A stretch of DNA of 64,000 bases, taken from JAEXOD01 sp964652025 (GTDB lineage Bacteria; Bacteroidota; Ignavibacteria; Ignavibacteriales; Melioribacteraceae). Below, in pieces: positions 1-7,460 of the stretch (position 1 is its first letter; each line of letters starts with the position of its first letter). The notes beneath the pieces are model-generated. The model made no database searches, was not told where the DNA came from, and was given only the letters and a program-made list of their open reading frames with translations. A program made the translations under genes and the position numbers. The stretch spans positions 62,001 to 126,000 of the forward strand of contig CAZYZX010000007.1 in NCBI GenBank assembly GCA_964652025.1. Reading direction: 5' to 3'.

Positions 1-234
1 TTAATTAATTTGGGTAATGTTTATTATCTTCTTAAAAATTTTGATAAAGCAGAATCATATTATTCAAGAGCATTATTGTTAGATGAAAATAATACTGGTC
101 TTTTAGTAAATATGGCAAAATTATATTTAGCAATGGGTAAACAATCTAAAGCAAAGGAACTATTTGCTAAAGCGGAAAAAATAAATCCAGATATTGCTAA
201 ACAATATCCAGAAATTTTAAAAAGATTTAATTAG
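1..234 (+). CDS. TPR-repeat protein, C-terminal fragment (5' end outside window)
   Basis: The reading frame is open from base 1, so the start lies upstream and only the last 77 residues are visible. They form about two tetratricopeptide repeats (pattern G-x-x-Y-x-x-x-x-x-x-x-x-A near residues 5-20, and again around LYLAMGKQSKAKELFAKA). An internal TTG at position 10 is not a credible start because the repeat pattern continues upstream of it. The stop is 11 bases before the next gene, whose RBS (gcggagg) lies in that gap, so the two are probably co-transcribed. TPRs are protein-interaction scaffolds; the specific role cannot be seen from this fragment. Confidence 0.75.
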   Translation, partial: LINLGNVYYLLKNFDKAESYYSRALLLDENNTGLLVNMAKLYLAMGKQSKAKELFAKAEKINPDIAKQYPEILKRFN

Positions 235-245
235 CGGAGGCTAAT

Positions 246-929
246 ATGAAAACTAAACTTTTATTCATACTATTTTCTTTATTCGTTTGTTCTGTTTTTA
301 TACAAGGGCAAACAGTAGTTGGTAAGGTAAGCTTTTTTTCAGGGGATGTACAAGTTGCTATTGAAGGTACAAACAACTGGGAAAAATTAAAATTAAACTC
401 AAAAATTGCTAGTAATCATATTCTTAAATTAATTGACGACTCGGAATTGGAAATTGTTTGGAATAATGGAGAAACTACAGAATTAAGTGGACCAAAGACT
501 GTGAAAATATCTGAGTTGCTAAAAACTGTAAAAGTGCAAACAGGATTATTAGATAGAGTAAAAAAGAAAGTTGGTATTTTATTAACAGATAATGAAAGTG
601 CAAATGTTAGAGGTGTTGCTGGTGTTAGAAGAAGCGAAGTGAATATTGATGCAAAAGATACTTTATATTGGCAACCATTAAATGAAGTTAATTTTAATGA
701 TGGATATACAGCTTTTAAGGATAATAATTTTGAAAAAGCTGCTCAAATATTTGAAGAAGTAGTGGAACAAAATCCTTTAAACCGACAAGCAGAAATAGCA
801 AGAGCTTGCTTAATTACTATTTATACTGAACAAAAAAATACAGATAAAGCAAAAGAACATTATAAAGCATTTATACAAGATTTTCCTAATAGCGAACTTT
901 TACCGGCAATTCAAGAAACTATTAAATGA
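246..929 (+). CDS. Secreted FecR-like domain protein with C-terminal TPR repeats
   Basis: 227 residues. A signal peptide spans about 1-22 (basic MKTK, hydrophobic core, QGQ cleavage region), so the protein is probably periplasmic. Residues about 24-130 resemble a FecR-type beta domain: GKVSFFSGDVQV, then alternating strands around a GETTEL turn. Residues about 155-227 contain TPR-like helices (FNDGYTAFKDNNFEKAAQIFEEV and a second copy). The RBS gcggagg lies just before the ATG. The stop overlaps the start of the CHASE2-cyclase gene by 4 bases (ATGA), indicating translational coupling. FecR domains sense or bind envelope signals in other systems, so a periplasmic partner role for the CHASE2 sensor of the next gene is a reasonable inference but is not shown. 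Confidence 0.72.
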   Translation: MKTKLLFILFSLFVCSVFIQGQTVVGKVSFFSGDVQVAIEGTNNWEKLKLNSKIASNHILKLIDDSELEIVWNNGETTELSGPKTVKISELLKTVKVQTGLLDRVKKKVGILLTDNESANVRGVAGVRRSEVNIDAKDTLYWQPLNEVNFNDGYTAFKDNNFEKAAQIFEEVVEQNPLNRQAEIARACLITIYTEQKNTDKAKEHYKAFIQDFPNSELLPAIQETIK

Positions 930-3130
930 AAAAAAAAGGCTTTATAGCTTTTATTAAAGTTTATGCCGTAACGGCTATTATTGGTATTTTAATACTTCAA
1001 TTTCCATTTATTCGCTCGTTTTTGCAGCGTGCGGAATTATTTTTTAATGATTTACATTTTAAAGTTAAAGATTACGATAAGAAAAAAATAGACGACATAA
1101 TTATTATTGATATTGATGAAAAAAGTATTAATAAACTTGGTCGTTTTTCATCTTGGCCCTTAAAATACTTTGGAGATGTAGTTAGTATTGCTAAACAAAG
1201 TGGAGCAAGGTATATAATTTTTGATATTTTTTTTACGGAGCATGATAAACTAAGTAATAAAATTGTAACTTTATATACAAATAAATTAAAAACAAAATTT
1301 AAGGTAGATTCTCTTACATTAAATAATATAATATCATCTTTAGATACTGAAGAAGATTTTGCAGACTCTCTTAAAGCAGCGGGGAATGTTACTCTTGCTG
1401 CTTTTGATGATTTTAATGTTACAGAATTTAATGAAGTTGATTTACCAATTAATATTACTCAATTTAATAAGAATAGTTTTTCATTCTTACCTAAATTTAA
1501 AGAGATTAATTCCCCAACTTTACCAATTACTACATTAGCAGAAAGTGCTTACAAAATAGGTCTTGCGCATATATCACCCGATGATGATGGCACAACAAGG
1601 CACTTTGATACATTTTTTATTTATGGTGATAAGCTTTTAATAAATTTTAGCATGCAGTGTATTATAGATGCATTAGCTGTAGATTCTGTTAATTTTGTTC
1701 CACAATCTGTAAAATTATTTTCTAAAGGGAAAAATGTTTTAAATATTCCTGTTAATGAAAATGGTCAAACGCCATTAAACTTTTATGGTCCTAAAAAACA
1801 GTTTAGATATATTTCTTTTAGTAATGTTCTGCAAAGACGAATACCAGAAGATATATTGAAAAACAAAATTGTTCTTATTGGTAGCTCTGCAATTGGTTTA
1901 AGAGATTTAAAGACTATTCCTATTGATGATAATTACCCAGGCACAGAATTGCATGCAACATTTATTAAAAATGCGCTTACAGATAATTTTATTCATAAGG
2001 TTTCAAATTATTTTATATACTTAGAATGGTTAGTTTTATTATTAATTTGCATGGCTATTTTTTGGCGCTTAAACATAATTTATAATTTATCTTTATTACC
2101 AATAATAATTTTTATAATTTTAATAGTAGCACATGTTTTATTTGAACAATACAACTTATTAATAGCACAAAGTTATTTAATAGTTTCATTATTATTTGGG
2201 TTTTTATCTGTACTTATTTATAAATATCAAACAGAATTTAAAGAAAGGCAGAAGATTAAAAAGACATTTGAAAAATATGTAAGCACTGCAATTATAGATG
2301 AGATGTTAGAACATCCAGAAAAGTTAAAGCTTGGTGGAGAAGTTAGGAATGTAACGGCATTATTTACTGATATACAAAATTTTACCACAATTTCGGAAAA
2401 AATATCCCCATCGGAATTAACAGAATTTTTGAAAAAATATATGACTGAACTTACCCAAATTGTATACGAAAAAGGAGGTATGTTAGATAAATATATTGGA
2501 GATGCAATAGTTGCATTATTTGGAGTACCGATAAATTTAGAAAATCACCCTGTTGCTGCTTGCGAATGTGTTCTAATGATGAGAAATCTTTCAAGAAAAA
2601 TTATTGCAGAGTTTCCAAACGATGCATTTAGGGGAGTGCGCACGAGATTTGGACTTAATACGGGTAATATGATTTGTGGTAATATGGGTAGCGAGCAACT
2701 TTTTGATTATACCGGTATAGGGGATAATATGAATCTTGCAGCAAGATTGGAGGGAATAAATAAACTTTATGGCACAGAAATTATTATATCAGAATTTACA
2801 AAAAATAAATTAACAGATGATTTTATTGTAAGGGAATTAGATAAAGTTGCTGTTAAAGGTAAGTCTGAAGGTGTTACTATATACGAGCTTATTGATAAAA
2901 GAGATAAAATTGATAATTTGGATGTTTTGCTTAATAATATAAGCATATATGAAGATACTATAAAAAAGTATTATGCTGGAAATTGGGAAGAGGCACTTGC
3001 TGGTATGAAAAAGTATCTAGAAATTGTACCATCAGATCAAGCTGCACAAACTATATTAAAGCGAATAGAACATTACAAAGTAAATCCGCCAAAAGATTGG
3101 GATGGAGTTTGCAAATTAGAAATTAAATAA
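926..3130 (+). CDS. CHASE2-domain class III adenylate cyclase
   Basis: 734 residues. The order is an N-terminal membrane segment (about 8-30), a CHASE2 extracytoplasmic sensor (about 35-355, with IIIIDIDEKSINKLGRFSSWP and the NKIVLIGSSA block), three membrane helices (about 360-435), a cytoplasmic class III cyclase domain (about 465-650) and a short C-terminal TPR-like tail. Catalytic residues are intact: metal-binding D482 (FTDIQNF) and D526 (YIGDA), purine-specifying K522, which favours ATP over GTP, and transition-state N603 and R607 (NMNLAAR). It should therefore make cAMP in response to a periplasmic signal. It overlaps the FecR-like gene by 4 bases. Family assignment is firm; the signal is unknown. 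Confidence 0.93.
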   Translation: MKKKGFIAFIKVYAVTAIIGILILQFPFIRSFLQRAELFFNDLHFKVKDYDKKKIDDIIIIDIDEKSINKLGRFSSWPLKYFGDVVSIAKQSGARYIIFDIFFTEHDKLSNKIVTLYTNKLKTKFKVDSLTLNNIISSLDTEEDFADSLKAAGNVTLAAFDDFNVTEFNEVDLPINITQFNKNSFSFLPKFKEINSPTLPITTLAESAYKIGLAHISPDDDGTTRHFDTFFIYGDKLLINFSMQCIIDALAVDSVNFVPQSVKLFSKGKNVLNIPVNENGQTPLNFYGPKKQFRYISFSNVLQRRIPEDILKNKIVLIGSSAIGLRDLKTIPIDDNYPGTELHATFIKNALTDNFIHKVSNYFIYLEWLVLLLICMAIFWRLNIIYNLSLLPIIIFIILIVAHVLFEQYNLLIAQSYLIVSLLFGFLSVLIYKYQTEFKERQKIKKTFEKYVSTAIIDEMLEHPEKLKLGGEVRNVTALFTDIQNFTTISEKISPSELTEFLKKYMTELTQIVYEKGGMLDKYIGDAIVALFGVPINLENHPVAACECVLMMRNLSRKIIAEFPNDAFRGVRTRFGLNTGNMICGNMGSEQLFDYTGIGDNMNLAARLEGINKLYGTEIIISEFTKNKLTDDFIVRELDKVAVKGKSEGVTIYELIDKRDKIDNLDVLLNNISIYEDTIKKYYAGNWEEALAGMKKYLEIVPSDQAAQTILKRIEHYKVNPPKDWDGVCKLEIK

Positions 3131-3137
3131 ATTTAAG

Positions 3138-3938
3138 TTACAAATTTTTTATTCGTCTATCTAAAAAACCTTTAATAACATCGTTTACAAAACCTGGATT
3201 TTCTAATGGAGCTAAATGACCAGCTTTTGGTGCAATTGCAAACTCGCTATTTTTAACTTTATCTGCATATAATTTCATATTATCTGGTGGGGTAAGTTTA
3301 TCGTATGCACCAGCAACAAATAGTGTAGGAATTTCTATTTTTTCTAAAAAAGTTTCAGTATCTGTTCGGCTTAACATTGCAAATAGTGCTCCTTTAACGC
3401 CAATTGAGTTTTGCGCTTTAGCTCTATTAAATAAAGTTTTATATATTTCGGGTTTCTCTTTTATTGTTTCTTCCCATAGTGTAGTAGGAATAAAAAACTC
3501 TAAATATTTCTCTAAACCATCTACGTTAATCATATTAATGGCATCAGCGCGCTTTAGCTTAGCAATATTATCATCTGCTACTGGTTTAGTATCGCAAAAA
3601 ATTACGCCACCTAATTTTTCTTGTGATTTTTCTACTGCTCTAAAAGCAATATAACCACCCATAGAAAGCCCACACAAAATGGGTTTTTCTAATTGCAATT
3701 CAGTTATTATTGAATACAAATCATTAACGAATGCCTCCATAGTATATTGGCCATCTCCAACGTAACTTTGACCTAAACCTCTGCAATCGTAAGCTATAAT
3801 ATGATAATCGTTTTTTAAAAAATTTATTTGATTTTCCCACATTCTATAATCTAAAGGAAATCCATGTATAAAAATAATAGTTGGATATTGCCTATCACCA
3901 AATTCATAAACTGCCAAATTATTAATAATCATTCTCAT
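3138..3938 (-). CDS. Alpha/beta-hydrolase fold protein (esterase or enol-lactonase-like)
   Basis: About 266 residues with a complete catalytic triad: nucleophile Ser in GLSMGG, Asp in AGAYDKLTPP and His in AGHLAPLENP. The oxyanion motif HGFPLDYRMW is near the N-terminus. The fold is that of alpha/beta hydrolases such as 3-oxoadipate enol-lactonases, haloperoxidase-like esterases and BioH. There is no signal peptide, so it is cytosolic. An in-frame ATG at 3950 would add four residues. I prefer the ATG at 3936-3938 because the purine-rich tggggat then lies at ribosome-binding distance. It is convergent with the cyclase gene, only 7 bases apart, and no aromatic-degradation genes are nearby, so the substrate cannot be named. 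Confidence 0.85.
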   Translation of the reverse strand: MRMIINNLAVYEFGDRQYPTIIFIHGFPLDYRMWENQINFLKNDYHIIAYDCRGLGQSYVGDGQYTMEAFVNDLYSIITELQLEKPILCGLSMGGYIAFRAVEKSQEKLGGVIFCDTKPVADDNIAKLKRADAINMINVDGLEKYLEFFIPTTLWEETIKEKPEIYKTLFNRAKAQNSIGVKGALFAMLSRTDTETFLEKIEIPTLFVAGAYDKLTPPDNMKLYADKVKNSEFAIAPKAGHLAPLENPGFVNDVIKGFLDRRIKNL

Positions 3939-4030
3939 TTTTATCCCCATTTATAAAACTTTTTAGTAAGTTGCTATGTTAAAATTAATATATTTTAATA
4001 AAATTACCAAACAATTAACGTTAAAATAAA

Positions 4031-4861
4031 ATGAAATTTTCTAAAACTTTATTTGAAATTAGAGCAAAACATAGATGTGGTTTACCGCTAAGAAAAGAAG
4101 CGCAAAACTTTATTGATGAATTACTAAAATTATTATTTCCTCAATTTTCTGATACTGTTTATTATAGTTATACAGAAATAGAAAGTGAATTAACTTTGCT
4201 TAAAAAAAATTTAAAGCATTTATTAAATTCTTTAGCCTTTGAAGAGCAATTGCAAGTAGAAGATGTTGCAGATGCCTTTTTTGATGCTTTACCCACAATT
4301 TATAAAAAATTACAACTTGATGCAGAAGCAATATATAAAGGGGATCCCGCAGCATATAGTATTAACGAAGTAATTTTAGCTTATCCTGGATTTTTGGCTA
4401 TAACAATATATAGAATTGCACATGAGCTATACAAATTAAAGGTGCCAGTTTTACCAAGAATTATAAGCGAATATGCACATCAAAATACGGGAATAGATAT
4501 ACATCCAGGAGCAGAAATTGGGGAATCTTTTTGTATAGACCATGGAACTGGAATAGTAATAGGTGAGACAACAAAAATAGGTAACAACGTAAAAATTTAT
4601 CAAGGTGTTACATTGGGTGCGCTAAGCGTTGCAAAAAAAATGGCAAATATAAAAAGACATCCCACAATAGAAGATAACGTTGTAATTTATGCACAAGCTG
4701 TAATATTAGGAGGAAACACTGTAATTGGTGAAGGATGTATAATAGGAGGTAATGTTTGGATAACAGAAAGCGTTCCACCAAATTCGATTGTTTATAATAG
4801 AAGTAAGGTGGGCTTTAAAAATGAAGGCATTAAAGCAGAATTATTAGATTATAATATATAG
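4031..4861 (+). CDS. cysE: Serine O-acetyltransferase (CysE/SAT family)
   Basis: 276 residues. It transfers acetyl from acetyl-CoA to L-serine to make O-acetylserine for cysteine synthesis. An alpha-helical N-terminal domain (about 1-140) ends with the typical AYPGFLAITIYRIAHELY block. It is followed by a left-handed beta-helix of hexapeptide repeats (about 150-265) holding HPGAEIGESFCIDHGTGIVIGET with the catalytic His/Asp region and the YQGVTLGA acetyl-CoA loop. The stop codon's last base is the first base of the GAGG ribosome-binding site of the cysteine synthase gene next door, which catalyses the following step, so the pair is clearly an operon. No T-box or other riboswitch-like leader is visible upstream. 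Confidence 0.95.
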   Translation: MKFSKTLFEIRAKHRCGLPLRKEAQNFIDELLKLLFPQFSDTVYYSYTEIESELTLLKKNLKHLLNSLAFEEQLQVEDVADAFFDALPTIYKKLQLDAEAIYKGDPAAYSINEVILAYPGFLAITIYRIAHELYKLKVPVLPRIISEYAHQNTGIDIHPGAEIGESFCIDHGTGIVIGETTKIGNNVKIYQGVTLGALSVAKKMANIKRHPTIEDNVVIYAQAVILGGNTVIGEGCIIGGNVWITESVPPNSIVYNRSKVGFKNEGIKAELLDYNI

Positions 4862-4869
4862 AGGTGTAT

Positions 4870-5781
4870 ATGATTGTAAATAACGTATTGGAATTAGTAG
4901 GTAAAACTCCCGTTGTAAAAATAAATAGTTTATTTAATAGCAAACATAATGTATATATGAAGCTTGAAAGGCAAAATCCTGGCGGAAGTATAAAAGATAG
5001 AATTGCATTAAATATGATAGAAGAGGCAGAAAAAAGGGGAGAGATAACAAAAGATACGGTAATTATTGAGCCTACTAGTGGAAACACAGGGGTTGGCTTA
5101 GCAATGGTTTGCGCAGTAAAGGGATATAAATTAATTTTGGTTATGCCGGAGTCCATGTCTATAGAAAGGCGTAAAATAATGGCTGCATATGGTGCAAGTT
5201 TTGCCTTAACACCTCGTGAAAAGGGAATGAAAGGAGCTATTGCAAAGGCAAAAGAGTTATGTGAAGAATACCCAAATAGTTGGATGCCACAACAGTTTGA
5301 AAACGATGACAACGTTAATGCACATATAAAATACACAGCTCAAGAAATAATAAATGATTTTCCTAATGGTATAGATTATTTAATTACAGGTGTTGGCACA
5401 GGGGGACATATTAGCGGGTGTGCAAAAGTATTAAAGGAAAAATTTCCAAATTTAATGGTGTTTGCTGTCGAACCGGAGCTATCTGCTGTTATTAGTGGTG
5501 GGTCACCAAATCCTCATCCTCTACAAGGAATTGGAGCGGGATTTATTCCTAAGAACTTATACACTGAACTTTTAGATGGAGTAATACCTGTTGGAAAAGT
5601 AGAAGCATATGAATTTGCTTCCTTATGTGCATCAAAAGAAGGAATTTTGGTAGGAATATCAACAGGTGCAAGCTTGGCAGCTGTTAACAAAAAACTTAAT
5701 GATATAACAGAAGGGAAAACAATATTAACTTTTAATTACGATACAGGCGAAAGATATTTAAGTGTAGAAGGTCTTTTTTAA
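4870..5781 (+). CDS. cysK: Cysteine synthase (O-acetylserine sulfhydrylase)
   Basis: About 303 residues, PLP fold type II. The PLP-binding lysine is in NPGGSIKDRIA, the substrate-binding loop is EPTSGNTGVG, and the phosphate-binding glycine loop is TGVGTGGHISG. It condenses O-acetylserine with sulfide to give cysteine, directly using the product of the upstream serine acetyltransferase. A GTG at 4864 is in frame, but the GAGG at 4861-4864 is ideally placed for the ATG at 4870, so I start there. The SGNTGVG loop and total length match CysK more than the longer cystathionine beta-synthases. It could accept other sulfur donors, as CysM does; motifs alone do not settle that. Confidence 0.94.
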   Translation: MIVNNVLELVGKTPVVKINSLFNSKHNVYMKLERQNPGGSIKDRIALNMIEEAEKRGEITKDTVIIEPTSGNTGVGLAMVCAVKGYKLILVMPESMSIERRKIMAAYGASFALTPREKGMKGAIAKAKELCEEYPNSWMPQQFENDDNVNAHIKYTAQEIINDFPNGIDYLITGVGTGGHISGCAKVLKEKFPNLMVFAVEPELSAVISGGSPNPHPLQGIGAGFIPKNLYTELLDGVIPVGKVEAYEFASLCASKEGILVGISTGASLAAVNKKLNDITEGKTILTFNYDTGERYLSVEGLF

Positions 5782-5842
5782 ATTTTTTCTTGCTTTCTTT
5801 TAATTAATAAATTAAATTTATAATATTAAAAGAGAGCGTGCT

Positions 5843-6910
5843 ATGGATTTCCCAAATCTTGAACATCATTATTTAAATAACGAAAGTAAGTACTTATTAC
5901 CGCAAATAAATTATTACCCTAACGGTAAAATTAAAAGTGAAAGATTTTATACTGATGGTGAAAAATTATTAAAAGAGAAAATTTATAACGAAGATGGGAA
6001 ATTAGTAGAGATTGTAAATTATTTATCTAATGGATTAAATAAAATATTATACTTTGATAAAGATGATATAGAAAAAAGGAGTGGTTTATCTTTAACATAT
6101 TACGAAAATGGCAAGGTACAAAGCCAAAAATATTACGTGGAAGGGAAAATACATTGGCAAGAGAAGATTTTTAACGAAGAAGGAAATTTAATAGAGTTTA
6201 TAAGCTACGATATGGGTGGTAAAAAAGGTCCTTATGTTTTATACGATGATAATGGCAATAAAATAAAAGAATTAAATTATGAGGATAATATCCCAAATGG
6301 ACCAGCAAAATTTTATTATGCAAATGGTCAATTAAAAGCAGAGTGTATATTTAAAGATGGCAAAAAAAATGGAATAAGCAAAATTTATTACAGCAATGGA
6401 GTATTAAAAATTCATGAAAATTTAGTGGATGACGTACGAGAAGGGATAACAACTACTTATTATGAAAGTGGTGGTGTAAAAGAAGAATGGAATTTTAGTA
6501 AAGGTGAACCCGAAGGGAAAAGTAAGTTTTACTATAAAAGTGGTGCTTTATATGGAACCAAAAATTATAAAGAGGGTAAAGAAGAAGGATTAACTCAACT
6601 ATTTTATGAAAATGGTGCTATTAAAGAGGAAATTAATTATAAAGCGGGTAAAAAAAATGGTGTAAACCGATTGTACGATCCGAAAGGAAGATTGGTAAAA
6701 GAATTGGTATTTAACGATGGTGTTTTTGAAAAAGAGATTGAAGTTGTTCAAGAACCTGTTAAAGAGGAAACTAAACCAGTCGAAATAAAAAAAGAACATA
6801 AAATGACTTTTAAAGAAAAAAGTATTTTAACGTTAAATTACTTATCTGTTTTTTCTTTAATAATTTTCATTATTTATCTAATTTATTTTTATATTTTGGC
6901 AAAATTATAA
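5843..6910 (+). CDS. MORN/YwqK-type repeat protein with C-terminal membrane anchor
   Basis: 355 residues with no N-terminal signal peptide. From about residue 20 to 295 it is built of roughly a dozen tandem units of about 22-24 residues with the pattern YY-x-N/S-G-x-(hydrophobic)-K-x-E-x-x-(Y/F)-x-x-G-K/E-x-x-G, as in bacterial MORN-variant (YwqK-like) repeats. After a charged stretch (about 300-322) comes a single hydrophobic helix at about 328-353 and a two-residue basic tail. This suggests a cytosolic repeat domain held on the inner membrane by its C-terminus. Function is unknown. Such repeats occur in bacterial antitoxin-annotated proteins, but no toxin gene is adjacent. The gene stands alone, 61 bases after cysK. 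Confidence 0.7.
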   Translation: MDFPNLEHHYLNNESKYLLPQINYYPNGKIKSERFYTDGEKLLKEKIYNEDGKLVEIVNYLSNGLNKILYFDKDDIEKRSGLSLTYYENGKVQSQKYYVEGKIHWQEKIFNEEGNLIEFISYDMGGKKGPYVLYDDNGNKIKELNYEDNIPNGPAKFYYANGQLKAECIFKDGKKNGISKIYYSNGVLKIHENLVDDVREGITTTYYESGGVKEEWNFSKGEPEGKSKFYYKSGALYGTKNYKEGKEEGLTQLFYENGAIKEEINYKAGKKNGVNRLYDPKGRLVKELVFNDGVFEKEIEVVQEPVKEETKPVEIKKEHKMTFKEKSILTLNYLSVFSLIIFIIYLIYFYILAKL

Positions 6911-6912
6911 AA

Positions 6913-6940
6913 AATCCCCGCTTTAATTAAAGCGAGGATT
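6913..6940 (-). terminator. Intrinsic terminator for the minus-strand cluster
   Basis: An almost perfect inverted repeat with 14-base arms (one mismatch) is centred at 6926/6927, with a GC-containing core (ccgctt / aagcg). Read on the minus strand it is followed by a T-rich tract (complement of 6901-6912), so it most likely ends transcription coming from the 6970-7413 gene. It may also stop plus-strand reading from the repeat-protein gene, although no clean T run follows on that side. Confidence 0.65.
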
Positions 6941-6969
6941 GAGATAGGTTTTAATTAATAAAATTAAAA

Positions 6970-7413
6970 TTATTTAACTTTAAAGTAAATATTAAATAGA
7001 TTTAGAACTTCTTCCTTAAATTTAAATATGTCGTATTCATTATCTCCAATAATTAATTTAAATTTTCTAGTACCATTAGTGTAAGCAGGTAAGTCATAAT
7101 TTTCTGGTAATCTAATATGTTCAAAATCGGCACCCTCTTCAAGTTCAGGGTCTTCGATACAAATACAATAAGTAGCCTTAAAAGTTAAAATATCTTTGCA
7201 GATTTTGATATTAGGGTCTTTAGAAAGACGTTTAACAAAGCGTGATAACGTTTCGTTTTGCTGAGCATTTTTAAGCCATTCGAGTAAAAAATAAGCAGTG
7301 CTTACAAAATTAAAAAATGTGTCACCGCTAACAACCATATCAAGATGCTCGTAATCGCGTACAAGTTTGTCGTACACATTCCTTGGTGTAGTAAATTCAT
7401 GTTTGAATATCAT
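6970..7413 (-). CDS. Conserved-looking small protein of unknown function
   Basis: 147 residues, acidic, with no signal peptide and no membrane helix, so probably cytosolic. I do not recognise a family. Visible features are an amphipathic helical stretch around residues 28-50 (FFNFVSTAYFLLEWLKNA), a CICIED segment near residue 80 and a C-terminal beta/alpha region. An RBS (gaggtgag on the minus strand) sits just before the ATG. It lies 47 bases downstream of the homoaconitase gene in the same direction and before a terminator, so it is probably the last gene of that transcript. A role with those enzymes is possible but unsupported. Confidence 0.6.
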   Translation of the reverse strand: MIFKHEFTTPRNVYDKLVRDYEHLDMVVSGDTFFNFVSTAYFLLEWLKNAQQNETLSRFVKRLSKDPNIKICKDILTFKATYCICIEDPELEEGADFEHIRLPENYDLPAYTNGTRKFKLIIGDNEYDIFKFKEEVLNLFNIYFKVK

Positions 7414-7460
7414 AGCTCACCTCGTATTTATTTAAAATTAGCATCTTAAATGATGCATTT

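Noticed and set aside
5900..6750. Tandem periodicity suggesting a CRISPR-like or DNA repeat array
   Set aside because: The periodicity is at the protein level (MORN-type units); the nucleotide copies diverge and the frame is unbroken.
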